DNA of 64,000 nt from Blautia glucerasea (GTDB lineage: Bacteria; Bacillota; Clostridia; Lachnospirales; Lachnospiraceae): assembly GCF_013304385.1 (NCBI RefSeq), contig NZ_JAAITU010000006.1, forward strand, positions 1 to 64,000. The letters run 5' to 3'. A program made the translations under genes and the position numbers. Shown piece by piece: positions 35,414 to 44,915 of the stretch. Each line of letters opens with the position of its first letter. Within the stretch, counting starts at the first letter, position 1. The notes under the pieces are model-generated. The model was not told the DNA's origin and did no database searches. It was given only the letters and a program-made list of their open reading frames with translations.

Positions 35414-38400
35414 ATGTCCCTTCAATTTGTAATCGGCAGTTCAGGAGCCGGAAAATCCTGTTATGCATATGGTCATGTGATTCAGGAATCTATGAAATAT
35501 CCAAAACGGCAATACTATGTGATCGTGCCGGAGCAGTTTACCATGCAGACCCAGAAAACACTGGTGGAAATGCATCCGGGACGGGGAATCTTAAATATAG
35601 ATGTACTTAGCTTTCAGAGACTTGCATACAGGATCATTCAGGAAACCGGTGGAAATATGGGAAAGCTTTTGGAGGATACCGGGAAAAGCATGGTTCTGCA
35701 AAAGGTAGTACAAATGCATAAAGGACAGCTTCCTTATTTGGGCGGTCAGATGAAAAGACCAGGATGTCTTGATGAGGTGAAGTCCTTGATCTCTGAATTT
35801 TTACTGTACGATATTGGGGACAGTGATCTGGAGGATATGGTGAATAGAGCGGAGCAACAGCCCCTTCTTCATATGAAACTTCAGGATATACAGGTACTTT
35901 ATAAAGGCTTTAAGGAATATCTGGAAGGACATTATATTACAGGGGAAGAGATCCTGGATGCATTACTGCCTGCAGTTCCACTGTCTGAAAAGCTGAAAGA
36001 CAGTGTGATAGTCCTGGATGGATTTACAGGTTTTACTCCGATTCAGGTCAAGGTGATCCGGGAACTGCTTGCAGTGTGTCAAAAAGTGATGGTTACAGTG
36101 ACTATGGATGGAAGCGGGGATGTATTTGCCAAGGGAAAACCTCACCAGCTTTTTTATATGAGCCGTCAGATGATCCATATCTTGTCAGCACTTACCAGGG
36201 ATCTGGAGGAGCCGGTATGTCTTACTACTGATGAAAAATCCCGTTTTTCACAGGCACCGGCCCTCAAATTCCTGGAAAAACATATATTCCGTTACAGCAG
36301 AAAGAAATATGAGGATCCACAGGAAGAAATACAGATCTATACGGCAGGTACTCCGGAAAAAGAACTGGAAGAGGCAGCCAGAAGGATCCGCAGACTTGTG
36401 CGTACACAGGGGATGAAATATGGAGAGATTGCAGTAATTACAGGAAATCTGGAAGAATACGGTAATATTGCATCTCAGGTGTTTGAGCGGGCTGGAATCC
36501 CATATTTTGTAGATGAAAAACATACAGTGCTGATGAATCCTTTTGTTGAATATATCCGGGCAGCAGTGGAGATGGTGTTTACTGGATTTTCTTACGAAGG
36601 AGTCTTTCGATATTTAAGATGCGGTATGTCCAGACTTACAAGAGAAGAGACAGATTATTTGGAGAATTATGTGATCGCCCTGGGGATACGTGGATTAAAC
36701 AGATGGCAGGAGCACTGGACCAGGATTTACAGGGGAATGGATGCTGAAGATATTCTGAAGATTAATGAAAGCCGTGCCAGATTTGTGGAGGAAGTATATG
36801 ACTTTGCAGAAATCTTTGGAAAGGGCAGAAAAAAGATAGAGCAGTATTGCCGCGGTTTGTATGATTTTATTGTAAAAGGTCAGATCCAGGAAAAACTTAA
36901 AAAGCAGGAATTGTATTTTAAGTCTGTGGGAGATGCTGCCATGGAAAAAGAATACGGACAGATTTACGGTATTGTTATGGATCTTTTGGATCGTATGGTT
37001 GAGATCCTTGGGGATGAACTGGTTACAGTCCAGGAATTTCGTCAGCTTCTGGAAACCGGTCTGTCTAAGGCAAAGGTGGCCTTGATTCCGCCAAGTATGG
37101 ATCAGGTTCTTGTAGGAGATATGGAAAGAACCAGATTGAAAAAGATCAAGGCATTGTTTTTCGTGGGAGTGAATGAGGGAAATATTCCTAAAGCAGCAGA
37201 TACCGGAGGAATCCTGAATGAAATGGACCGGGATTTTTTTGCAGAGGAAGGGGTGGAACTGGCACCAGGTCCAAAAGAGCTTATGAACATGCAAAGATTC
37301 TATTTGTACCTGAATCTTACAAAGCCAGAAAAGCTGCTGTGTCTTTCCTTTAGCAGTTCTAACAGCAAAGGTGAGGCTATTAGCCCTGCTTACCTGATCC
37401 ATACAGTGACAGGATTGTTTCCGGCGTTAAAGATCAGCCGTATAGAGGACGGTAATTATACTCTTGAGGATCTGGAGATCCCGGGAGATGGTGTGGATGC
37501 TTTTTTGAAAGGTCTTTCGGAAGGTGCATATACGGCAGAAGATCCCCTTTTTGGTGAAGTGTTTGGCTGGCTTTTAAGAAGCCCCGGATATAAGGCGATG
37601 ACACAGAAGCTTGTGGAAGCCTTTTTAAGTATCTGTCCTAAGGATATGATCGGCGCAAGTGTGGCGAAAGTGCTGTATGGAGAGGTGTCTCCTTACAGTG
37701 CAACACGGTTGGAACGGTTTGCCGCCTGTGCTTTTGCACATTTTCTTCAGTATGGGCTGCGTCTTTCAGAGCGGGCAGAGTACGAATTTAAGGCTATGGA
37801 TATGGGGAATGTGATACATAAAGCTTTGGAGGAATTTTCAAAAGAGTTAAGAAGACAGGGGCTTTTGTGGGCTGATCTTAGCCAGGAACAGCAAAGGCAG
37901 ATTGCAGATCAATGCCTGGAAAAAGTAACAGCAGATTATGGAAATACTATTTTAAAAAGCAGTGCAAGAAATGAGTATATGATCCAGCGTACCAGAAGGC
38001 TTTTACACAGAACATTATGGGCACTGCAGAACCAGCTGAAGAACGGAGAATTTGTTCCGGAGGGGTTTGAGGTTGTTTTTCAGGGCGGCAGGATTGATAG
38101 AGTAGATATTTTGGAAGAGCAGGACAAGGTATATGTGAAGGTGATTGACTATAAGACAGGAAATACTACCTTTGACCTGGTGGCTTTGTACCATGGTCTG
38201 CAGCTTCAGCTGCTTGTATATATGGATGCAGCCTTATCAGTAGAAAGACGGAAGTATCCGGACAGGGAGATCGTTCCAGCAGGGATCTTTTATTACAATG
38301 TGAAAGATCCTATGATCCAGGAGAAAATAGAAACAGATATGGAATCAGTTAATGAGGAAATACTGAAAAGCCTGAAAATGAACGGATTGGTTCAGAAAGA

Positions 38401-38770
38401 CCCTGAGATCGCCCAGAAGATCGATAAAAGTCTGGTGTCTATTCCTGTGTCCTACAAAAAGGATGGCGGAATTAAAAAAGGTTCTTCAGTGGCTGACAAC
38501 CAGCAGTTTTGGATTCTTGATCAGTATGTGAAAAAGAAAATCAAACAGATCCGGAAGGATATCCTGAAAGGGGATGCGCAGATTTCTCCATATGAGCTGG
38601 GAGCAAAAAATGCCTGCACTTATTGTCCTTATATTTCTGTGTGTGGCTTTGACCGGAAAATTCCAGGATATGGTTTCCGCAGACTGAAAAGCTTTTCGGA
38701 TGAAGAATTGTGGAAAAGCCTGGGAGAGAGTATGGATGACCAGATCCTGACAGGAGAGGAGGAACGGTAA
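35414..38770 (+). CDS. addB: ATP-dependent helicase/nuclease subunit B (AddB)
   Basis: Subunit of the AddAB (RexAB) double-strand-break resection complex, the Firmicutes counterpart of RecBCD. 1118 residues. N-terminal Walker A GSSGAGKS (7-14); inactive-helicase-like centre; C-terminal nuclease domain with VKVIDYKTG (about 913) and the four-cysteine Fe-S cluster made of one Cys in ERFAACAFAHFLQYG (about 772) plus CTYCPYISVC (about 1067-1078). Ribosome-binding site AAAGGAG. Directly followed by addA with 1 bp between them. Confidence 0.96.
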   Translation: MSLQFVIGSSGAGKSCYAYGHVIQESMKYPKRQYYVIVPEQFTMQTQKTLVEMHPGRGILNIDVLSFQRLAYRIIQETGGNMGKLLEDTGKSMVLQKVVQMHKGQLPYLGGQMKRPGCLDEVKSLISEFLLYDIGDSDLEDMVNRAEQQPLLHMKLQDIQVLYKGFKEYLEGHYITGEEILDALLPAVPLSEKLKDSVIVLDGFTGFTPIQVKVIRELLAVCQKVMVTVTMDGSGDVFAKGKPHQLFYMSRQMIHILSALTRDLEEPVCLTTDEKSRFSQAPALKFLEKHIFRYSRKKYEDPQEEIQIYTAGTPEKELEEAARRIRRLVRTQGMKYGEIAVITGNLEEYGNIASQVFERAGIPYFVDEKHTVLMNPFVEYIRAAVEMVFTGFSYEGVFRYLRCGMSRLTREETDYLENYVIALGIRGLNRWQEHWTRIYRGMDAEDILKINESRARFVEEVYDFAEIFGKGRKKIEQYCRGLYDFIVKGQIQEKLKKQELYFKSVGDAAMEKEYGQIYGIVMDLLDRMVEILGDELVTVQEFRQLLETGLSKAKVALIPPSMDQVLVGDMERTRLKKIKALFFVGVNEGNIPKAADTGGILNEMDRDFFAEEGVELAPGPKELMNMQRFYLYLNLTKPEKLLCLSFSSSNSKGEAISPAYLIHTVTGLFPALKISRIEDGNYTLEDLEIPGDGVDAFLKGLSEGAYTAEDPLFGEVFGWLLRSPGYKAMTQKLVEAFLSICPKDMIGASVAKVLYGEVSPYSATRLERFAACAFAHFLQYGLRLSERAEYEFKAMDMGNVIHKALEEFSKELRRQGLLWADLSQEQQRQIADQCLEKVTADYGNTILKSSARNEYMIQRTRRLLHRTLWALQNQLKNGEFVPEGFEVVFQGGRIDRVDILEEQDKVYVKVIDYKTGNTTFDLVALYHGLQLQLLVYMDAALSVERRKYPDREIVPAGIFYYNVKDPMIQEKIETDMESVNEEILKSLKMNGLVQKDPEIAQKIDKSLVSIPVSYKKDGGIKKGSSVADNQQFWILDQYVKKKIKQIRKDILKGDAQISPYELGAKNACTYCPYISVCGFDRKIPGYGFRRLKSFSDEELWKSLGESMDDQILTGEEER

Positions 38771-38771
38771 A

Positions 38772-41700
38772 ATGGGAATGAGCTGGACAAAGGAACAGCA
38801 GGAAGTGATTCGTCTGCGTAATAGAAATCTTCTGGTCAGTGCAGCGGCAGGATCCGGAAAAACAGCAGTACTTGTGGAGAGGATCTTGAATAAGATCATG
38901 GATCCGGATCATCCGATTGATATTGACAGACTCCTGATCATGACATTTACAAGGGCAGCAGCCGGAGAAATGAAGGAAAGGATTTCCAGAGCTTTGGAGA
39001 ATGCACTGTGTGAGAATCCGGAAAATGAGCATCTGCAGAAACAGATGACACGGATCCATACTGCGCAGATCACCACCATTGATGGCTTTTGTGCCTATGT
39101 GATCCGAAATTATTTCCATACGATCAATTTGGATCCAGGATACAGGGTAGCTGATGAAGGTGAGTTAAAGCTTCTCAGGGAAGATGTGTTGAAAGAGCTT
39201 ACAGAGGAGTGCTACAGGGAAAAGGACCCTGCCTTTGTAAAATTTGTGGAATGTTATGCTCCAGGGAAAACAGATGACAATCTGAAAGATTTGATTATTG
39301 GACTTTATCAGGCGGCTATGAGCCATCCGGATCCGGAGGAATGGCTGGAGCATTGTCTTAAGATCTACCATATTACAACAGAAGAAGAACTGTATGACTC
39401 CAGATGGCTGCAGAAATTGTGGCAGACAGCAGATGAGGAATTGACAGGGGCAGAAGAACTGATCCGTCAGGCAAGACAGATCAGCAGGATTCCGGGAGGA
39501 CCTTATCTTTATGAGGAGGCGCTGATCTCAGACCAGGCTGGTATAGAAGCTGTGCGAAAAGCCCTGGGTAAGCAGGATTATGAGCAGGTTCGCAGTCTTC
39601 TTATGGATTTTTCATATCAGCGTCTGTCCGGGAAAAAGCCGGAAGTACCTGTTGATGAAGAAAAAAAAGAACAGGTAAAAAGTCTGCGGGATGATATGAA
39701 GACAAGTCTGAAGGATCTGGGAAGCAGATATTTTCAGAACAGCACAGCTGAAATCCTGGAAGCCCTTCAATACGGAAAAGAACCTATGGAAACACTTGTA
39801 AAGTTGACCCTGGAATTTAAGAAGCAGTTTACTGTGAAAAAAAGAGAAAAAAATATTCTGGATTTTACAGATATGGAGCATCTGGCGCTGGCTATCCTTG
39901 TAAAGGACGGGAAGCCTTCTGACGTGGCAAGAGAATTAAGTGAGAAGTATGAGGAGGTGCTGGTAGATGAGTATCAGGACAGCAACCTTGTACAGGAGAT
40001 GATCACCTATTGTGTTTCCGGCGAAGTGTCAGGACGGAAAAATATCTTTATGGTAGGGGATGTAAAACAGAGTATTTACAGGTTCCGTCTTGCAAGACCG
40101 GATCTTTTTATGGATAAGATGGAAACCTATACGCTGGAAGAGAGTAAAGAGCAAAGGATCGATCTTCATAAGAATTTCCGAAGCAGGCATCAGGTACTGG
40201 ACAGTGTGAATTATCTGTTCCATCAGATCATGAAGCCGGATCTGGGAGGCGTAGGGTATGATGATCGTGCCGCCCTTTATCCAGGAGCAGAGTTTCCGAA
40301 AGGCGGGAACAAAGAGTTTTATACCACAGAGGTATTGCTTGTTGAAAAGGACGGAGAAGAAGTAGAGGACTTGATGGAAGGCAGCTCCCAGAAGGTAAGA
40401 GAACTGGAAGCACTGGCAGTGGCACATAGGATCCGGCAGATCGTGGGAAAAGAACAGATATATGACCGGAAAAAGGAAGAGTACAGGCCTGCTGGATATA
40501 ATGACATTGTAGTGCTTTTAAGATCTGCATCCGGCTGGGCAGAATCCTTTTCCCAGGTGTTTTCTGCACAGGGGATCCCTTCGTATGCTGCATCCAAAAC
40601 CGGTTATTTTTCAGCTACAGAAGTTGTTACTGTATTGAATTTACTGAAGGTGTGCGATAATCCTTATCAGGATATACCTTTATGTGGGGTTCTTCATTCA
40701 CCTATCATAGGATGCTCCTCACAGGAACTGGCATCTCTTCGATGTGGTTATCCAAAAGGAAAACTTTTTGAAAGCGTACTGTCCTGTATAATGGATAGTG
40801 AAAAAAGTTTGGAAGAAAAGAAAATAGACAAACAGTTTCAGGAAAAACTTCAGGATTTCTATAAGCTGTTGGAAGATCTTCGTGATATGGCAGTTTATAC
40901 ACCGGTTCATAAACTGATCAGTGCTGCACTAAAGAAAACCGGGTATGGGGATTATGCCAGGGCGCTGCCGGATGGGGCACAGAGAAATGCCAATCTTGCA
41001 ATGTTGGTTGAAAAGGCTATGGATTACGAAAAGACAAGCTACAGAGGTTTGTTTAATTTTATTCGTTATATTGAGCATCTTCAGAAATATGAGGTAGACT
41101 ATGGAGAGGTGAACCTGGCAGATGCAGGAGAGGGTGCTGTACAAATCATGACCATCCATAAAAGCAAGGGTCTGGAGTTTCCGATAGTATTTGCATCAGG
41201 TATGGGAAAAGCATTTAATTTTCAGGATCTGAATGCAAGACTTTTGATCCATCCGGAGCTTGGACTTGGGGCAGATGCAATTATTCCGGAAAAAAGGATC
41301 ATTGCTTCCACACTGCATAAGCAGATTATCCGCAGAGAGCTTCAGAAGGAAAGCCTGGGAGAAGAATTACGTATTCTGTATGTTGCTCTTACAAGAGCTA
41401 AGGAAAAGCTGTTTATTACAGGCTGTGTAGGGAAAATGGAAAAGCTGATGCATGTACTGTACAGGTTTCGGGACAGTGGGACTCCATTTCTTCCAGTGGA
41501 TGTAAGAATGAAGGGGAAAACCTGTTGGTCTTATATACTGCCTGCATTGGCCCAACATCCTGCGATGGATCCTTTATTTGAAGAATATGGAATGCCTGCC
41601 GGGTGTAATACTTTACTTTACCGTACTAAGACGCCCTTCCTTATAAAAAAGATAACGGTAAAGGATCTTACCGGGGAGGAAGTGATCCATCAGGCACAGG

Positions 41701-42479
41701 GACAGATGGAGGAAGAGATTCTTCGCAGCTGGGATAAGAATCGGGTTTTTGATGAGAAACTCCGGGAAGAACTGAAGGAAAGATTTGATTATCGGTATCC
41801 TTTTGAATATCTGAAGGAACTGCCGGTGAAAGTCAGCGTGTCAGAACTGAAAAAAAGAAATTATCCTGATGAATATGAAAAAGAAGAGGCAGTCTTTTTT
41901 GAACCGGATATTGTTCCCTTGATTCCAAAGTTTTGCATGGTGACAGAGGAAGAATACACAGGAGCAGCCAGAGGTACTGCTTATCATCGGTTTATGGAAT
42001 GCATAATGTATGATAAAACGGACAGTAAAGAAGAGTTGCTAAAACAGCTTCAGATGCTAGTGCAGCAGGAGAAAATGAGCCAGGAAGAGGCTGATTGTAT
42101 CAAAATACAGGAGGTGCTTGCTTTCTTAAACTCACCATTAGGTGTGAGGATGAAGGCAGCCTGGTTGGAGAAAAGGCTTTACAGAGAGCAGCCATTTGTG
42201 ATCGCAAGGTCTGCAGAAGAACTGGATAAGACATGGGCAGGGAAAAGGGAACCTGTTTTGATCCAGGGAATCATTGATGCATATTTTGAAGAGGAAAAGG
42301 ACCTGGTGCTTGTAGATTATAAAACAGACCATATACGTTTTGGAGAAGAATCACGTCTTGTAGATCTGTATAAGGTACAGCTGGAAGATTATGCAGATGC
42401 CCTGGAACGGATGACAGGGAAAAAAGTAAAAGAAAAGATCATTTATTCTTTTGCTGTCCATAAAGAAATCCTGGTCTGA
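38772..42479 (+). CDS. addA: ATP-dependent helicase/nuclease subunit A (AddA)
   Basis: Catalytic helicase-nuclease of AddAB. 1235 residues. Motif Q/Ia WTKEQQEVIRLR, Walker A AAAGSGKTAVLVERI (about 24-38), Walker B VLVDEYQDSN (about 397), motif VI region LRILYVALTRAKEKLFITG (about 865) and the C-terminal RecB-like nuclease with GIIDAYFEEEKDLVLVDYKT (about 1165-1184). All catalytic residues are intact. It recognises Chi-like sequences with AddB in other Firmicutes. Confidence 0.97.
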   Translation: MGMSWTKEQQEVIRLRNRNLLVSAAAGSGKTAVLVERILNKIMDPDHPIDIDRLLIMTFTRAAAGEMKERISRALENALCENPENEHLQKQMTRIHTAQITTIDGFCAYVIRNYFHTINLDPGYRVADEGELKLLREDVLKELTEECYREKDPAFVKFVECYAPGKTDDNLKDLIIGLYQAAMSHPDPEEWLEHCLKIYHITTEEELYDSRWLQKLWQTADEELTGAEELIRQARQISRIPGGPYLYEEALISDQAGIEAVRKALGKQDYEQVRSLLMDFSYQRLSGKKPEVPVDEEKKEQVKSLRDDMKTSLKDLGSRYFQNSTAEILEALQYGKEPMETLVKLTLEFKKQFTVKKREKNILDFTDMEHLALAILVKDGKPSDVARELSEKYEEVLVDEYQDSNLVQEMITYCVSGEVSGRKNIFMVGDVKQSIYRFRLARPDLFMDKMETYTLEESKEQRIDLHKNFRSRHQVLDSVNYLFHQIMKPDLGGVGYDDRAALYPGAEFPKGGNKEFYTTEVLLVEKDGEEVEDLMEGSSQKVRELEALAVAHRIRQIVGKEQIYDRKKEEYRPAGYNDIVVLLRSASGWAESFSQVFSAQGIPSYAASKTGYFSATEVVTVLNLLKVCDNPYQDIPLCGVLHSPIIGCSSQELASLRCGYPKGKLFESVLSCIMDSEKSLEEKKIDKQFQEKLQDFYKLLEDLRDMAVYTPVHKLISAALKKTGYGDYARALPDGAQRNANLAMLVEKAMDYEKTSYRGLFNFIRYIEHLQKYEVDYGEVNLADAGEGAVQIMTIHKSKGLEFPIVFASGMGKAFNFQDLNARLLIHPELGLGADAIIPEKRIIASTLHKQIIRRELQKESLGEELRILYVALTRAKEKLFITGCVGKMEKLMHVLYRFRDSGTPFLPVDVRMKGKTCWSYILPALAQHPAMDPLFEEYGMPAGCNTLLYRTKTPFLIKKITVKDLTGEEVIHQAQGQMEEEILRSWDKNRVFDEKLREELKERFDYRYPFEYLKELPVKVSVSELKKRNYPDEYEKEEAVFFEPDIVPLIPKFCMVTEEEYTGAARGTAYHRFMECIMYDKTDSKEELLKQLQMLVQQEKMSQEEADCIKIQEVLAFLNSPLGVRMKAAWLEKRLYREQPFVIARSAEELDKTWAGKREPVLIQGIIDAYFEEEKDLVLVDYKTDHIRFGEESRLVDLYKVQLEDYADALERMTGKKVKEKIIYSFAVHKEILV

Positions 42480-42509
42480 AAGATGTTAATGAACAGATAG
42501 AAGACATGT

Positions 42510-42541
42510 AAAAAGGCCGGCGGTCAAAGCCGCCAGCCGGA
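42510..42541 (-). terminator. Terminator of the rsmF-like gene
   Basis: On the minus strand CCGGCTGGCGG pairs with CCGCCGGCC, followed by TTTTTAC. The stem includes the stop codon of the gene. Confidence 0.8.
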
Positions 42542-43927
42542 AGGATATTTGTTTTTCAGGGTCTGTCCCACCAGTTTTCCAAAACCAAGAGGATAACCTT
42601 CTACACAGAGAAGCTGCCAGCCTTTGGGCGAGGCGGCTTCTTCTGGGTTTATGAGAAGAGTTTCTCCTTTTAGGTAGCGTTCCAGCCTCTGATCCTGAAC
42701 AGGCAAGGTGATCACTGAAGAAACCTCGCCTTTGTGAAGGGCAAGAGCCAGTGGTTGTGAAGGCTCAAAACGGTTCTTTTTCAGATCACCCATGTAAAGG
42801 CCATTCCTTAAAAAATTGATCCTACGGATACTGCAGGAAACAGGAGGAAGATAATAAACCTTATCTCCTTTTATCTCTACTCTGTTCCAGTCAAAGGGCT
42901 GTCCACCTAAGGATTTCAGTCCGATTTCACGGAAAAAAGCGTCGATATATTCAAAGGCAGTACGGTTTGGCTTTGTAAATACAGGGGAGATCTCTGAAAT
43001 GGTCTGGCCAGGCTTATGAAGCAGAGCCATAAAATGGCCTTCCCCGTTCATTTTATGAGGAAAAATACGGACACAGCGTGTAAGCTGGGGCTGTCCCTTT
43101 CCCCAGGCAGGAACACCATCTGAAAAGCCTTCATATCCGGGCATTTCCACCAGTTCCATATCCGGGCGGTTTTCAAGAAGATAAGAAACTGTGCCCTCAT
43201 CCTCTTGAGGTGCAAAGGTGCAGGTGGAGTAAAGCAGATATCCTCCTGGACGAAGCATATCTGCCGCCTGAAGGATCAGTTCACGCTGGATGAGGGAAAG
43301 CTCTTGGGATTTGGCAGGACTCCAGTCTTTGGCAAGAGCTTCATCCTTTCGGAACATACCTTCCCCGGAGCATGGGGCATCCAGAATGATCTTATGGAAA
43401 AATTCAGGAAAGCAGGGAACCAGATCTTTAGGCGCTGTGCTGGTAACAAAGCTGTTTGGGATGCCGAAAAGTTCAATATTACGGAGCAGTGCCCGTGCTC
43501 TGGAAGTACTGATGTCATTGGCTACAAGAAGCCCATGTCCTTTAAGGGCAGCACCAAGTGCTGTAGCCTTTCCGCCAGGGGCAGCACACATATCCAGTAT
43601 GTATTCGCCAGGCTTTGGCAGAAGTCTGGAAACAGGAGTCATGGCACTCGGCTCCTGAAGATAATAAAGCCCGGCCTGATAGAAAGCACATTTGGAAGGA
43701 CGGACATCTTCAGGATAAAAATATCCGTCTGGGATCCAGGGGATGGGACTTATGGGAAATGGGACGATTTTTTCAAATTCTTCACAGGAAATCTTGGCAG
43801 TATTGACTCGAAGGCCAAATGTGCGAGGCTGCTGATAGCTATTAAGAAAAGCCTGGAAATCATCTCCAAGCATGGTTTTCATGCGGTCTAAAAACTCTTC
43901 AGGCAGATATTTTGGATCATCATTCAT
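42524..43927 (-). CDS. rsmF: RsmB/NOP-type rRNA cytosine-C5 methyltransferase (RsmF-like)
   Basis: SAM-dependent rRNA m5C methyltransferase of 467 residues. SAM pocket ILDMCAAPGGKAT (about 110-122), catalytic Cys in LDAPCSGEGMFRKD (about 183-196) and the second motif LLYSTCTFAPQEDEGT (about 231-246). The two conserved cysteines of NOP2/RsmB enzymes are present. The C-terminal 180 residues contain the RsmF-specific PUA-like part. I start at the fourth codon (MNDDPKYLPEEFL) because GGAGG lies 11 bp upstream. Convergent with addA. Confidence 0.88.
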   Translation of the reverse strand: MNDDPKYLPEEFLDRMKTMLGDDFQAFLNSYQQPRTFGLRVNTAKISCEEFEKIVPFPISPIPWIPDGYFYPEDVRPSKCAFYQAGLYYLQEPSAMTPVSRLLPKPGEYILDMCAAPGGKATALGAALKGHGLLVANDISTSRARALLRNIELFGIPNSFVTSTAPKDLVPCFPEFFHKIILDAPCSGEGMFRKDEALAKDWSPAKSQELSLIQRELILQAADMLRPGGYLLYSTCTFAPQEDEGTVSYLLENRPDMELVEMPGYEGFSDGVPAWGKGQPQLTRCVRIFPHKMNGEGHFMALLHKPGQTISEISPVFTKPNRTAFEYIDAFFREIGLKSLGGQPFDWNRVEIKGDKVYYLPPVSCSIRRINFLRNGLYMGDLKKNRFEPSQPLALALHKGEVSSVITLPVQDQRLERYLKGETLLINPEEAASPKGWQLLCVEGYPLGFGKLVGQTLKNKYPSGWRL

Positions 43928-43951
43928 AAAACACATATCCTCCAGATATCA

Positions 43952-44136
43952 AAATTCAAGTCGAGCAGCTGCGAGACTTGGCGCGTGATTCTGGTCAGCG
44001 TAAGCTGACATATTCTTTACAGAATCACTGCGCATCCTCGCGGAGCGTTTATCTCAGTCGGAGATTGGACTCCCACTGAGACGAACTTGTTGTTACTCAC
44101 CACCTGAAAGAGGTGGGAGTCTTCTCGACTGAGATA
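43952..44136. mobile_element. Palindromic non-autonomous element, full-length copy (185 bp)
   Basis: No gene. Bounded by AAATTCAAGTCGAGC and CTCGACTGAGATA, which form short inverted repeats. It contains three stem-loops: GCGC-GTGATTCTG/CAGAATCAC-TGCGC (43981-44033) nesting GTCAGC-GTAA-GCTGAC; CTCAGTCGGAG/CTCCCACTGAG (44053-44080); and CCACCT-GAAAG-AGGTGG (44100-44116). The short copy in hipA (6205-6264) matches both ends, and a single end lies at 3015-3031. It resembles palindrome-associated derivatives of IS200/IS605 elements. Confidence 0.75.
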
Positions 44137-44220
44137 CAATTATGTGCACTATTATAACCAATCTGTTTAATTTTGGGAATAGGATGGAGAAATAAACAGG
44201 CGAAAGGTTTGGCGGAAGGT

Positions 44221-44250
44221 GTATAAATTCCAGATTTTGGGTCCATACTT
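44221..44250 (+). promoter_or_regulatory. Sigma-G-like promoter of the spore-protein gene
   Basis: GTATA (44221-44225) and CATACTT (44244-44250) with an 18-bp spacer, close to the sigma-G consensus GYATR-N18-CATANTA (one mismatch in the -10). Confidence 0.55.
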
Positions 44251-44273
44251 TTACGAAAAAGGAGTATAGGGTC

Positions 44274-44456
44274 TTGAATAGAGAAAAAGAAATAGAAGCC
44301 TATTTAAAAGGAGAACTGCCAGAAGAGGAAAAGGCAAAGTATGAGATCGCCCAAGAACTGGGACTGCTTGACAAGGTTCTGGGGGGCGGCTGGAAAACAC
44401 TGACTGCAAAAGAAACTGGCAGGATCGGAGGGCTGATGGCCAGGAAAAAGAAATGA
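44274..44456 (+). CDS. Small acid-soluble spore protein, alpha/beta type
   Basis: 60-residue DNA-binding spore protein. It shows the SASP core: KAKYEIAQELGLLDKVLGGG, where the ELGL segment holds the protease-cleavage and DNA-contact site, and TAKETGRIGGLMARKKK (TxxExGxIGGxM). Such proteins coat and protect DNA in the forespore. Start is TTG 44274, supported by AAAAAGGAG 9 bp upstream, and a sigma-G-like promoter lies just before it. The acidic N-terminal extension (MNREKEIEAYLKGELPEEE) differs from classical SspA/B. Confidence 0.82.
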   Translation: MNREKEIEAYLKGELPEEEKAKYEIAQELGLLDKVLGGGWKTLTAKETGRIGGLMARKKK

Positions 44457-44496
44457 AAATAGATATTGGCTGTTTTGCTTTTAGTTACAGTAAAAT

Positions 44497-44752
44497 ATCA
44501 TTTGGCAAAATTTATAATTATTTTGTTCATGTTGCGTTGTAGAAAAGATATGTTTATATATCAGGGCTTCGTTTTCGGATTTCTTCCGCGCGCTTATTAT
44601 CTCTGTCATTTGCCAAACTCACGCCTACGGCGTTCAGACACGGCAAATAACAGAGAAGCTAGCGCAGTCGAAATCTACGAAAGCCTCGCATGATATATAA
44701 CCAAAATCTTTTCTACAACGCAACGAAAATTATTACAAATTTGCCAATGATT
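44497..44752. repeat. Long imperfect hairpin element (about 256 bp, MITE-like)
   Basis: Left arm from TTTGGCAAAATTTATAATTA (44501-44520) matches the reverse complement of the right arm ending TTTGCCAATGA (about 44740-44750). Shared blocks along the arms include GTTGCGTTGTAGAAAAGAT, TATATATCA, GGCTTTCG and ATTTGCC. The loop is about 27 bases. The arms are about 110 bp. The single open frame on the left arm has no ribosome-binding site and is an artefact of the repeat. Confidence 0.75.
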
Positions 44753-44846
44753 ATTTTTCTGTATCTTCGCTTTTATTATGAGGGGACAGCCACTTGTTTT
44801 TGTAAAAACAGGATGGTATCATAAACATATCTGAAAATAAAAACAA

Positions 44847-44902
44847 ATGAAAGATGAAAGATGAAAGATGAAAGATGAAAGATAAAAGATAAAAGATAAA
44901 AG
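44847..44902 (+). repeat. Heptanucleotide tandem repeat (8 units) upstream of nitroreductase
   Basis: Five ATGAAAG units followed by three ATAAAAG units. The last unit joins directly into the ribosome-binding site AAAAGGAGG of the next gene (ATG at 44916). Confidence 0.95.
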
Positions 44903-44915
44903 GAGGCAATTAACC

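Noticed and set aside
44466-44693. 75-codon frame between the spore-protein gene and the nitroreductase.
   Set aside because: It runs through one arm and the loop of the long hairpin element, has no ribosome-binding site, and the translation resembles nothing known.
44847-44902. Short tandem repeats considered as a CRISPR-like array.
   Set aside because: Units are 7 bp with no spacers and no cas genes nearby; it is a simple tandem repeat.
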